DNA from: a virus
IMG/VR virus record: IMGVR_UViG_3300030104_001604
Location: 1 to 51,655 of that record
Length of the DNA stretch: 51,655 nucleotides
Direction: 5' to 3' (one strand)
The notes under the pieces were generated by a model. The model was not told where the DNA came from, made no database searches, and saw nothing but the letters and a program-made list of their open reading frames with translations. This document shows positions 24,034 through 30,301 of this stretch, in pieces (the first letter of the stretch is position 1; the number at the start of each line of letters is the position of its first letter). The position numbers were made by a program, and so were the translations under genes.

Positions 24034-24693
24034 TTATGTGGGGGGATCAAAATCTGCTGGTGAGATATCTTCATCCCTCTCATCCTTAATCTGCTGTCCG
24101 AACTGCTTCGCTATAGCTAGAGCAATCCCATCGTATGTCCTGGATCTTATCTTCCACCTGTTCTCACTAGGCGGTAGCCAATGTAGTCTTTGCTGCTCTT
24201 TCTTTGGTAGCTTGTCAAATTTATGCTTGACGTTGTTAGATTCTTTGAGTGGTTCAAGCTCATGTAACCATAGCCCTGTTTTCTTGCTCTCAGGGTGTCC
24301 ATGTTGCCACGGCTGTATGTACTGTGGTTTAACATCAATAGTAGACTGAGTTGACAATACCCCGACAGGGTTCTCCATACATACATAGCTTGATTGTTCT
24401 GTAGCTACGTTCCACAGTTCAGTAGTCCAAGCAATAGCCTCTAATCTTAAATGATTTTTAGCCATGCCTTCACCATACCAAGCGTTACCACTGACAGCTA
24501 GAGCCGTACAGGTAGGATGCAATTGTACATACTCCCACGTTTCACTCTTTAGCATTTCCATCACATCACATCTGTAATGGTTAGGTGCATTGTCCTCTGA
24601 AGCTAAGAGATCACATGACACTACATCAAAGCCTTGTGCCTCCCACGCCCTTCTACTTATACCACTGGTTTCGCAACCGATTAGCACACTCAT
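24034..24693 (-). CDS. DNA cytosine methyltransferase-like protein
   Basis: The start is set at ATG 24693 (MSVLIGCETSG), which has GGAGAGG at suitable spacing; ATG 24708 lies on that ribosome site. SAM-binding motif I is IGCETSG..RRAW with VVSCDLL. HPTCTALAVSG holds the nucleophile-position Cys (PTC rather than PPC). ENPVG is the motif ENV equivalent. The target-recognition part is short. Similar proteins in phages are annotated as cytosine methylases, but activity is unproven. It may protect phage DNA. Confidence 0.7.
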   Translation of the reverse strand: MSVLIGCETSGISRRAWEAQGFDVVSCDLLASEDNAPNHYRCDVMEMLKSETWEYVQLHPTCTALAVSGNAWYGEGMAKNHLRLEAIAWTTELWNVATEQSSYVCMENPVGVLSTQSTIDVKPQYIQPWQHGHPESKKTGLWLHELEPLKESNNVKHKFDKLPKKEQQRLHWLPPSENRWKIRSRTYDGIALAIAKQFGQQIKDERDEDISPADFDPPT

Positions 24694-24796
24694 AATAGTC
24701 CTCTCCATATTTAGACTTACGTTTATATTTAGGCTTGCTACGAAACTCCTTCGTATACCTACGCTTCATAACAAAATTATTAGCCTTCCTAGTCAT
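24653..24796 (-). CDS. Small basic protein (47 aa)
   Basis: From ATG 24796 the frame gives MTRKANNFVMKRRYTKEF, a run of K/R/Y, and a C-terminal CANRLRNQWYK. It is strongly basic. It overlaps the methyltransferase start by 41 nt; GGGAGG lies 12 nt upstream, a little far. Moderate support. Confidence 0.45.
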   Translation of the reverse strand: MTRKANNFVMKRRYTKEFRSKPKYKRKSKYGEDYYECANRLRNQWYK

Positions 24797-24798
24797 TC

Positions 24799-24993
24799 CT
24801 ACCAAAGCCTCCCATTATAAAAAATTAGTTCTCCATCATAAGACTTGACCTTCTTCTCCTGGAATTCTTTGGAGTCCTTCCAAGCCTCACTGGTATCCTC
24901 CTCTTTTTTTGAAGGAGCAAACCTCCCTTTCCTTTCAGTGTAGGCATCTTCATTGTCATGCCTGTTCTGACTTCTACAGTTCATCTCTTTCAT
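24799..24993 (-). CDS. Hypothetical hydrophilic protein (64 aa)
   Basis: A very polar protein (RSQNRHDNEDAYTERKGRF, KKEEDTSEAWKDSKEF) with GGAG eight bases before the ATG. It looks disordered in its first half. It belongs to the early small-gene cluster. Not recognised. Confidence 0.55.
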   Translation of the reverse strand: MKEMNCRSQNRHDNEDAYTERKGRFAPSKKEEDTSEAWKDSKEFQEKKVKSYDGELIFYNGRLW

Positions 24994-25003
24994 ACTTAGT
25001 CTC

Positions 25004-25093
25004 CTACGTTAGCGAACTCAACATCACCAGGCCTATACCGATCCCGGCTAGGATAGCGATGCTGCGAAACATTAACTTCTCTACTTTACTCAT
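25004..25093 (-). CDS. Membrane micro-protein (29 aa)
   Basis: ATG 25093 has AGGAG eight bases upstream. The product MSKVEKLMFRSIAILAGIGI plus nine residues is a single-span membrane peptide. A 9-bp inverted repeat lies just upstream (25111-25139). Its position early in the minus arm suggests an early membrane-targeting peptide; no family known. Confidence 0.55.
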   Translation of the reverse strand: MSKVEKLMFRSIAILAGIGIGLVMLSSLT

Positions 25094-25110
25094 AATACTT
25101 TCTCCTATGA

Positions 25111-25139
25111 TTAAGTCCTCTCATCATAAAAGGACTTAA
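25111..25139 (-). promoter_or_regulatory. Leader inverted repeat
   Basis: TTAAGTCCT (25111-25119) and AGGACTTAA (25131-25139) form a perfect 9-bp stem with an 11-nt loop, between a terminator and the 29-aa gene. On the minus strand the loop side contains GAGAGGAC. A similar TTTTATnnTGAGAGGAC stretch precedes the 52-aa gene (25330-25355). It could be an RNase III-type processing or stability stem. Confidence 0.5.
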
Positions 25140-25140
25140 C

Positions 25141-25176
25141 GATAAGAAAAAAAACAAAGGGCTATGAAGCCCTTTG
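25141..25176 (-). terminator. Intrinsic terminator after the 52-aa gene
   Basis: On the minus strand, CAAAGGGCT-TCAT-AGCCCTTTG is a perfect 9-bp stem with a 4-nt loop, followed by TTTTTTTTC. The stem includes the stop codon of the gene ending at 25162. This is a textbook factor-independent terminator. Confidence 0.85.
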
Positions 25177-25320
25177 AAGTCTTGCAATTTTCTCAATACG
25201 CCTACGCCTGGCTTCCTTCACCGTCCGAAAATGTTTATCCATTCGGTTGGTTTCTTTTCTAGCCGTAGCCTTGTTAGCTTTGTGAGTGCTAGGTTGCTTG
25301 CAGTTGTTGTCCTTTCGCAT
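25162..25320 (-). CDS. Small basic protein (52 aa)
   Basis: From ATG 25320, with GAGAGGAC as ribosome site, the product begins MRKDNNCKQPSTHKANKA and ends EKIARLQRAS with an RRRR-type helix (KEARRRRIEKIA). It is isolated between two intrinsic terminators. A small early nucleic-acid-binding or host-takeover protein is likely but unproven. Confidence 0.55.
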   Translation of the reverse strand: MRKDNNCKQPSTHKANKATARKETNRMDKHFRTVKEARRRRIEKIARLQRAS

Positions 25321-25360
25321 TGTAAAGTCCTCTCGTTGTTGTCCTCTCAGGATAAAAGAA

Positions 25361-25409
25361 ACAAAAAAAAATAAAAAAAAAATAGCCTACCGAATTTCGA
25401 TAGGCTATT
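25361..25409 (-). terminator. Strong intrinsic terminator after the 287-aa gene
   Basis: On the minus strand, AATAGCCTA (9 bp) pairs with TAGGCTATT, with further CGA/TCG pairing inside the loop, followed by two long T runs interrupted by one A. It ends the transcript of the gene at 25425-26288, 15 bp after its stop codon. Confidence 0.88.
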
Positions 25410-25424
25410 GAGTGGTTAAGCTTG

Positions 25425-26288
25425 TTAGGCTTTAGCGTTTGTGTGTAGCTCTAAAGCCTTAACAATATCCAAGGGTGCGTACTTATTACCCTTCTTCACC
25501 ATACCATGCGGCAATTGAGATAACATATTTTCTTGGTCAGTCAGTGAGAACTCACTCAAGCATAAAATAAGAGATTTAAGAGAGGGGCAGATCATATGGT
25601 TATCTTCACCATAAAAGCTTACATTCTCAATTTGATCATCCGTCAAGCCTTCACTCTTTAAAGCTTCTTTTTCCTCTTTTATGTCTTGTTCTTGTTTGAA
25701 CTTTTCGGCAGTTCGTACCGATTGCTCTTTAACTGATACAAGCTTATTAAGTAACGCCACTAAACTTTTAGTTTGATAGGGTTTATCGTTAGCTAGCTCT
25801 AGCTTGTAAATCTTATCCTTCTTACAAGTAGTAGCCTTCTTAACAATACCATCGAACTCTTCAAACAATCCCATTGTGGCAAGCTTGCTAAACCGGCTGC
25901 ATGTTTCTTTAAAACTCTTAATAGTTCGATAAAGCGTTGGTTCTTCAAATTGCAGATCGTCTAGCTTGTTATCTGCACTCGCATTGATCCAACTATTTTG
26001 CTTTTGTTGAACTATCGCATTGTAAACATTTTGCCAGTTTTTAGCGTCAGCATTACCCCTACGAGATGGCGTTGCTACCTTGTTATCTTCACTAGATAAA
26101 AACAAATCGTATATTTTGCTAGCTGAATTATTAAAAGAACTGTCGGTTTTTTCTAGTTCGGTGATTGCTTCAAATGTAGCTTGAAAAGCAATCTTACCGA
26201 CTGCCGCAATATCCGATGGCAAGTTATAACCATTAGCTTTTTTAACTTCCTTAACTGCAAACGTACTACCATGTTTAGATGTAGGCAT
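25425..26288 (-). CDS. Unidentified 287-aa protein, monocistronic early gene
   Basis: No family was recognised. It has a short Lys-rich N-terminus, an acidic helical body, a TTCKKDKIYKLELAN segment (about 154-168), and a long charged helix with KFKQEQDIKEEKEALKSEGL (about 197-216). The C-terminal part SLKSLILCLSEFSL...ENMLSQLPHGMVKKGNKYAP is compact. GGAG lies 9 nt before ATG 26288. The gene is isolated: a 570-bp palindrome-rich gap upstream with a 24-bp palindrome touching its ribosome site, and a strong terminator downstream. This suggests independent, possibly self-regulated, expression. Confidence 0.75.
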   Translation of the reverse strand: MPTSKHGSTFAVKEVKKANGYNLPSDIAAVGKIAFQATFEAITELEKTDSSFNNSASKIYDLFLSSEDNKVATPSRRGNADAKNWQNVYNAIVQQKQNSWINASADNKLDDLQFEEPTLYRTIKSFKETCSRFSKLATMGLFEEFDGIVKKATTCKKDKIYKLELANDKPYQTKSLVALLNKLVSVKEQSVRTAEKFKQEQDIKEEKEALKSEGLTDDQIENVSFYGEDNHMICPSLKSLILCLSEFSLTDQENMLSQLPHGMVKKGNKYAPLDIVKALELHTNAKA

Positions 26289-26299
26289 TTTTCAATACT

Positions 26300-26323
26300 C
26301 CAATTTTGATTAATCAATATTGG
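26300..26323 (-). promoter_or_regulatory. 24-bp palindrome at the ribosome site of the 287-aa gene
   Basis: CCAAT-t-TTGATTAATCAA-t-ATTGG is a 24-bp palindrome with one mismatched pair. On the minus strand its end overlaps the GGAG ribosome site before ATG 26288. It could be a repressor operator or an RNA hairpin masking the ribosome site. Confidence 0.6.
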
Positions 26324-26451
26324 CAACATCCTATCTAGTAAGCTGCAAAGCCTACTAAGTAGGACATTGCCGCTAGTGCTACTACTTAATTTAGTAATAG
26401 CTACTCCCTATATACACTAGTCGGAAGTGATAATCACGCTATATCGGTAAA

Positions 26452-26467
26452 ATGTGAATATTCACAT
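26452..26467. promoter_or_regulatory. 16-bp perfect palindrome
   Basis: ATGTGAATATTCACAT is a perfect 16-bp palindrome in an AT-rich stretch. The shape is typical of a dimeric HTH-protein operator. TGTGA..TCACA also resembles a CRP-type half-site pair, but the central spacing (4 bp) is too short for a CRP site (6 bp). Confidence 0.5.
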
Positions 26468-26657
26468 ATTTAATATATTACGTGCAATATAGAGCTATAC
26501 GTGCTAGCGAATTCTTCAACTCAAAATAAAGTGATACATGTATTTAATAACAATGTATCAGTTTGATTATTGGATAGTTTTATAGACTATGAAGTAACAA
26601 ACTAAAAAGCTTTAAAGCCTACACAGCTTCGTAAACTAGTGACGCTAAACTCAATAG

Positions 26658-26743
26658 ACTGCAAAGCCTACCAAGTTCTAAAAGAGAACTTACTAGATAG
26701 CTTGTTAGTTCTAAAATAGAACTCACTTTGTAGGCTTTGCAGT
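26658..26743. repeat. 14-bp inverted repeat enclosing AGTTCT/AGAACT dyads
   Basis: ACTGCAAAGCCTAC (26658-26671) and GTAGGCTTTGCAGT (26730-26743) are perfect inverted copies. Between and just after them are three dyads: AAGTTCT..AGAACTT (26673-26691), AGTTCTA..TAGAACT (26707-26723) and GTTC..GAAC (26750-26764). CTGCAAAGCCTAC also occurs at 26343-26355, with partial copies at 26614-26622 and 26777-26785. This looks like an iteron or operator cluster. Confidence 0.6.
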
Positions 26744-26800
26744 TTGTCAGTTCTATTTTGGAACGTGTCTTTTTAGTCTGCAAAGTTTTTTTAGCTTGAT

Positions 26801-26830
26801 GGGCGGCAGGAGGCCGGGCCACCCCCCCTC
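26801..26830. other. GC-rich island (26 of 30 bases G/C), packaging-site candidate
   Basis: The 30 bases from GGGCGGCAGGAGGCCGGGCC through a run of seven C contain four A/T only, in an otherwise AT-rich region. On the minus strand GGGTGGC can pair with GCCGCCC using one G-U. It lies about 590 bp upstream of the small terminase gene, where many phages have cos or pac sites. Function is a guess. Confidence 0.35.
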
Positions 26831-26864
26831 TATGACAACTAAATCTCATACATTTTTACAGACT

Positions 26865-27290
26865 TCAAAGGTTAACCAGTTTTGAGTCGGAACTACCAAG
26901 CCAATAAAGTCTATAAAGATCTTCTTCTTTTTCGTAGGCTTCTTGTTCCCAAGGCAGAGTTAGATAGGAACATTCAGAATAGTCCTTACCTTTCCACATA
27001 TGTTTATAAGGTGAGAGTTCACCCTTTAGGTATTGTTTAGCATGAATGAGTTCATGTGCTAAATTGTGCATCATTTGATCTAGTGTCAAGTCTTTTCGTG
27101 CCAGAGTTATCTCTATAGATTGTTTATCACCCCAACAAGCCCCATAGAGATCTTCAAATTCATTTACTATAGTTATTTCTATATGAACTAAACGTCTAAT
27201 ACGAGGTAAGAATGAATATAAAATATCATTTATATATTTTTCTATTCTTTTCTTTTGGGCTATACGCCCTACAAAGTCTATATAGAACAT
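26865..27290 (-). CDS. SprT-like zinc metallopeptidase, first gene of the minus arm
   Basis: The 141-aa protein has HELIH (H79, E80, H83) in the helix MMHNLAHELIHAKQYLKG, and a possible third ligand H97 in YKHMWKG. WEQEAYEKEEDLY follows. This is the layout of the small SprT/YgjP-like metallopeptidases seen in phages. SprT relatives cut proteins linked to DNA, but the phage target is unknown. It is the first gene after the leftward promoter (start about 27335) and should be among the first proteins made. Confidence 0.75.
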   Translation of the reverse strand: MFYIDFVGRIAQKKRIEKYINDILYSFLPRIRRLVHIEITIVNEFEDLYGACWGDKQSIEITLARKDLTLDQMMHNLAHELIHAKQYLKGELSPYKHMWKGKDYSECSYLTLPWEQEAYEKEEDLYRLYWLGSSDSKLVNL

Positions 27291-27320
27291 ACAAGTCTTT
27301 TCCTAGATATATATATATGC

Positions 27321-27335
27321 AGCCCCGGTAGGGCT
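27321..27335 (-). promoter_or_regulatory. 5' hairpin of the leftward transcript
   Basis: On the minus strand AGCCC-TACCG-GGGCT can form a 5-bp stem. It begins almost exactly at the predicted transcription start (about 27335), so it would cap the 5' end of the mRNA. 5'-terminal stems usually protect RNA from RppH/RNase E decay. Confidence 0.45.
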
Positions 27336-27341
27336 TAGTTA

Positions 27342-27370
27342 AGTATACAGGTCAGTTCAGCTTTTGTCAA
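27342..27370 (-). promoter_or_regulatory. Leftward consensus promoter (minus arm)
   Basis: On the minus strand TTGACA (27365-27370) and TATACT (27342-27347) are spaced by exactly 17 bp. This is a near-perfect sigma70 promoter (one mismatch in the -10). Transcription should start near 27335, 45 nt before the metallopeptidase ATG. Confidence 0.85.
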
Positions 27371-27386
27371 GTAAAAAAACTTGACA
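27365..27386. promoter_or_regulatory. Dyad overlapping both -35 boxes (operator candidate)
   Basis: TGTCAAGT (27365-27372) and ACTTGACA (27379-27386) are perfect 8-bp inverted copies around AAAAAA. Each arm contains the complete -35 hexamer of one of the two divergent promoters. A dimeric repressor, or one RNA polymerase, bound here would block both sides. Confidence 0.7.
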
Positions 27387-27409
27387 GAGTGTTAATCAGA
27401 CCCTATACT
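27381..27409 (+). promoter_or_regulatory. Rightward consensus promoter (plus arm)
   Basis: TTGACA (27381-27386) and TATACT (27404-27409) are spaced by 17 bp, identical hexamers and spacing to the leftward promoter. Transcription should start near 27416-27417, at the terS ATG itself. Confidence 0.85.
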
Positions 27410-27416
27410 GTAACAT

Positions 27417-27809
27417 ATGCGAGAACTAACCACAAAACAACAGACTTTTCTTGATCATCTAGTATCTGTACAAGGCGATGTAAAAGAAGCAGCACGACTA
27501 GCAGGGTATGCAAATAATGTATACCCCTCAGTAGTTAGAAGCCTAAAGAATGAAATCATAGACCTAGCTTCTAACATATTAGCACAGAGTGCCCCACAAG
27601 CCGCCCTAAAGCTCGTAGAGGCTATGAACTCAGAAACCCCTATCCCTCAAGCTAATATACGCCTACAAGCCGCACAGACGATTCTAGACCGTACAGGGCT
27701 TGGTAAAACAGACAGACTAGACATTAACCATAAAGTAGAAGGGGGTCTATTCATACTACCAGCAAAAGAAGAAGTTATTATTGAAGGTGCATATGAAGAG
27801 AAGAACTAG
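27417..27809 (+). CDS. terS: Terminase small subunit
   Basis: At 130 aa, with an N-terminal LTTKQQTFLDHLV and an AARLAGYAN helix-turn-helix, followed by a helical NIRLQAAQTILDRTGLGK segment, it matches phage small terminases. These bind the packaging site and recruit the large subunit. ATG 27417 is the only usable start, because an in-frame TAA lies at 27411-27413. The predicted promoter start falls on this ATG, so no ribosome-binding leader is possible. It is first in the packaging/head operon. Confidence 0.8.
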   Translation: MRELTTKQQTFLDHLVSVQGDVKEAARLAGYANNVYPSVVRSLKNEIIDLASNILAQSAPQAALKLVEAMNSETPIPQANIRLQAAQTILDRTGLGKTDRLDINHKVEGGLFILPAKEEVIIEGAYEEKN

Positions 27810-28017
27810 TACCATTCCTTTTGGCTATAGTCTATCAGAAGATAAAGTAACCTTAGAAGCTGTACCAGAACAACTAGAAGCATTAAATGAGATAAAAGAA
27901 CTTGTACATGAGAAATCTTTAAGTCTTAGGGATGGAGCAACATGGCTACACTATAAGACAGGTAGAAAGTTAAGCCACGTAGGTTTAAAAAAAATAATAG
28001 ACAAAGCCTATGAATGA
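27793..28017 (+). CDS. Small recombinase-domain-like protein (74 aa)
   Basis: ATG 27793 (MKRRTSTIPFGYSLSED) has GAAGG at good spacing. The pattern IPFGYSL...VPEQLEALNEIKELV...SLRDGATWL...RKLSHVGLKKII resembles a piece of the PF07508 'Recombinase' domain of serine recombinases, without a catalytic domain. Similar small proteins lie between terS and terL in marine phages. It is probably DNA-binding. It overlaps terS by 17 nt and terL by 8 nt. Confidence 0.65.
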   Translation: MKRRTSTIPFGYSLSEDKVTLEAVPEQLEALNEIKELVHEKSLSLRDGATWLHYKTGRKLSHVGLKKIIDKAYE

Positions 28018-29689
28018 TTGGGAAGAAAACCCCGATGCTTATCAGCGAGATGAGGCTGGAGAATTTATTCTCAAAAAAGATGGAACTCCACGTAAAGTTT
28101 CCGGTAGACCGAAAGGTTCAAAAGGTAGAGGCTATAACTATCATTCCGAAACGAAAGCCAAACTCCAAGCCAGGAGATCTGTACGTAACAAACAAAAGAA
28201 ACTGTCCCAAGTCCGTTCTCAACTTGAAGGCTTAAAGGAATCTACCAAAAAGTCCAAAGAGGCTTTAGAAAAGATTGAAAACCCTAACAAGTCTAAAGTA
28301 ATAGATGAAGGAGATATAGAACAACTTACTCCTAATCTTCAAAAGGCACTCAAAGAACAAGATATAATATTCAAATCCAACGAAGGCCCACAGGCAGAGT
28401 TTCTTGCAGCAGGAGAACTTGACGTACTTTATGGTGGTGCAGCAGGAGGTGGCAAGTCCTTTGCCATGATTGTAGATCCTTTACGCTACTGCCATCGTTC
28501 AGCACACAGAGCGTTAATCCTCAGAAGATCCATGCCAGAACTCAGAGAGCTTATAGATAAATCCAGAGAACTTTATCCTAAAGCTTTTCCGGGCTGTAAG
28601 TTCCGTGAGGTTGAAAAGCTATGGAACTTTCCATCAGGAGCTAAAGTAGAGTTTGGATTCTTGGAGCGTGATGCAGACGTATACCGCTATCAAGGTCAAG
28701 CCTTTAGCTGGATAGGGTTTGACGAGATTACACACCTACCCACAGAGTTTTCTTGGAACTATCTAGCTTCACGACTAAGAACAACTGATTCAGAAATTAT
28801 TCCTTATCTACGTTGTACTGCTAACCCAGGAGGTGTAGGGGCACATTGGGTTAAGAAACGCTATGTTACTCCTCACCCACCTAATGAGTCTTTCAAAGGT
28901 GATGATGGTTTAACAAGAAAGTTTATACCAGCTAGACTAGAAGATAATCCATACTTATCGACTGATGGCAGATACGAACAAATGCTACAGTCTTTGCCTC
29001 CTGTACAACGTAAACAACTCTTGGAAGGTAATTGGGATATTACAGAAGGAGCAGCTTTCGCAGAGTTTGATCCAGACGTACATATTATTACTCCCTTTGA
29101 AGTACCTATACATTGGCAACGTCTAAAAGGAATTGACTATGGATATGCTTCTGAAAGTGCTTGTATATGGGCTACAATAGATGCTAACGATGAAACTTTA
29201 ATAATTTATCGAGAATTATACCGTAAGGGGTTGACAGGAGCTGATTTAGGGACTATACTTACTAACATGGAATTGGAAGATCCTGTATCGGTTTCTGGAG
29301 TATTAGATACAGCAGCTTGGGCTAGAACAGGTACAACAGGCCCAACCGTAGGAGAATCTTTAGTTCGATCAGGACATAAACTACGACCTGCTGATAAAAA
29401 TAGAATACAGGGAAAAATCCAAATTCACGAATACTTGAAAGTGCAACAAAACGGAAGGCCACGATTACAAATCTTTAATACATGCCCTAACCTGATACGT
29501 GAGCTTCAAAGTATTCCTTTAAGTAAAAACAATCCAGAAGACGTAGACACTCATGCGCCTGATCATGCGTATGATGCTTTGCGTTATCTGATCATGTCTA
29601 GACCTAGAATTTCAGATACATATGCACAATTAAGAAATCTACGTTTAGAACAAGCCTACCAACCTTCCGATAGTGAGTTTGGTTATTAA
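28010..29689 (+). CDS. terL: Terminase large subunit
   Basis: This 559-aa protein has the ATPase Walker A GGAAGGGKS (142-150) and Walker B SWIGFDE (233-239), then the RNase H-like nuclease with D in KGIDYGYAS, D in GVLDTAAW, and DHAYDALRY near the end. It pumps DNA into the prohead and cuts concatemers. The N-terminal roughly 110 residues are a charged, Lys-rich extension (GRPKGSKGRGYNYHSETKAK), longer than in the minimal family, perhaps for DNA or terS contact. Confidence 0.95.
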   Translation: MNDWEENPDAYQRDEAGEFILKKDGTPRKVSGRPKGSKGRGYNYHSETKAKLQARRSVRNKQKKLSQVRSQLEGLKESTKKSKEALEKIENPNKSKVIDEGDIEQLTPNLQKALKEQDIIFKSNEGPQAEFLAAGELDVLYGGAAGGGKSFAMIVDPLRYCHRSAHRALILRRSMPELRELIDKSRELYPKAFPGCKFREVEKLWNFPSGAKVEFGFLERDADVYRYQGQAFSWIGFDEITHLPTEFSWNYLASRLRTTDSEIIPYLRCTANPGGVGAHWVKKRYVTPHPPNESFKGDDGLTRKFIPARLEDNPYLSTDGRYEQMLQSLPPVQRKQLLEGNWDITEGAAFAEFDPDVHIITPFEVPIHWQRLKGIDYGYASESACIWATIDANDETLIIYRELYRKGLTGADLGTILTNMELEDPVSVSGVLDTAAWARTGTTGPTVGESLVRSGHKLRPADKNRIQGKIQIHEYLKVQQNGRPRLQIFNTCPNLIRELQSIPLSKNNPEDVDTHAPDHAYDALRYLIMSRPRISDTYAQLRNLRLEQAYQPSDSEFGY

Positions 29690-29713
29690 AAATTTTTATG
29701 TAGGAGAATACAT

Positions 29714-30301
29714 ATGGCAAATCCAGTAGTAAGTATTAGAGATTCAGGTAGAAGCACAGCAAGCATACATGATGTACGTGCTTTATCCGACAACAACTGT
29801 CATTCATGGACATCAGCAACAACAGGCACAATAGCAGTAACAGCAAATGAAACGTATGATGTAACATTTACACAACCTGCTGATACAATTATTCGTAACT
29901 TAATTGCAATACCTGCTGGTAACATTGTTACTGCTGGAGCATCAGGTGATGATGTAGATTTTGATTTAGGTACTTCCGCAGGTGGTGGTCAAATAATTGA
30001 TGAAGAAGCTATTCTTGATGATGGTGGTTCAGCCGTAACATGGACAGCTAATGCACCGTTATATCTTATTCAAGATTCACATGGTCATGGAGCTAATGCT
30101 TTTGTAAGCACTAGTGTTACTGCTGGTGTAGTTGGTGGCCCTGCAACTTCAGAGGCTATTGTAATTGCAGGAACTTTGTATACAGCTTCAGCAAGGACTT
30201 TACATGCACGATTAAAGCCTTTAGCAAATAACTTAACTACAGCAGCTACAACAGTTACATACTTAGTAGAGTTCCTACATCTTGGTGTATTGCCTGATTA
30301 A
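29714..30301 (+). CDS. Probable virion structural protein (195 aa)
   Basis: A Thr/Ala/Gly-rich, beta-type sequence with no charged clusters (TTGTIAVTANETYDVTFTQP, TSEAIVIAGTLYTASARTL) and no Lys-rich start. GGAG lies 7-9 nt before the ATG. It sits between terL and portal. Composition and position suggest a head decoration or other surface protein; no family match is claimed. Confidence 0.6.
   Translation: MANPVVSIRDSGRSTASIHDVRALSDNNCHSWTSATTGTIAVTANETYDVTFTQPADTIIRNLIAIPAGNIVTAGASGDDVDFDLGTSAGGGQIIDEEAILDDGGSAVTWTANAPLYLIQDSHGHGANAFVSTSVTAGVVGGPATSEAIVIAGTLYTASARTLHARLKPLANNLTTAATTVTYLVEFLHLGVLPD

Larger units (their letters stand above)
26289..26864. promoter_or_regulatory. 576-bp gene-free, palindrome- and repeat-rich region (origin or control region candidate)
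   Basis: No credible gene is seen on either strand. The region holds a 24-bp palindrome (26300-26323), the 13-bp CCTACTAAGTAGG (26351-26363), GTGATAATCAC (26427-26437), a 16-bp palindrome (26452-26467), an 8-bp inverted repeat (26532-26560), a 14-bp inverted repeat (26658-26743), three AGTTCT/AGAACT dyads, repeated CTGCAAAGCCTAC, two TACGTGC copies (26479, 26498), and a GC-rich island. Its place between the divergent promoter and the early genes fits an origin, an operator field or a packaging region. Confidence 0.65.

Noticed and set aside
26452-26467. CRP binding site
   Set aside because: TGTGA and TCACA arms are present but separated by 4 bp rather than the 6 bp needed for CRP.
26619-26849. 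76-codon open frame on the minus strand across the repeat region
   Set aside because: No ribosome site, runs through inverted repeats and the GC island, and composition is unlike the phage's other proteins. Treated as chance.
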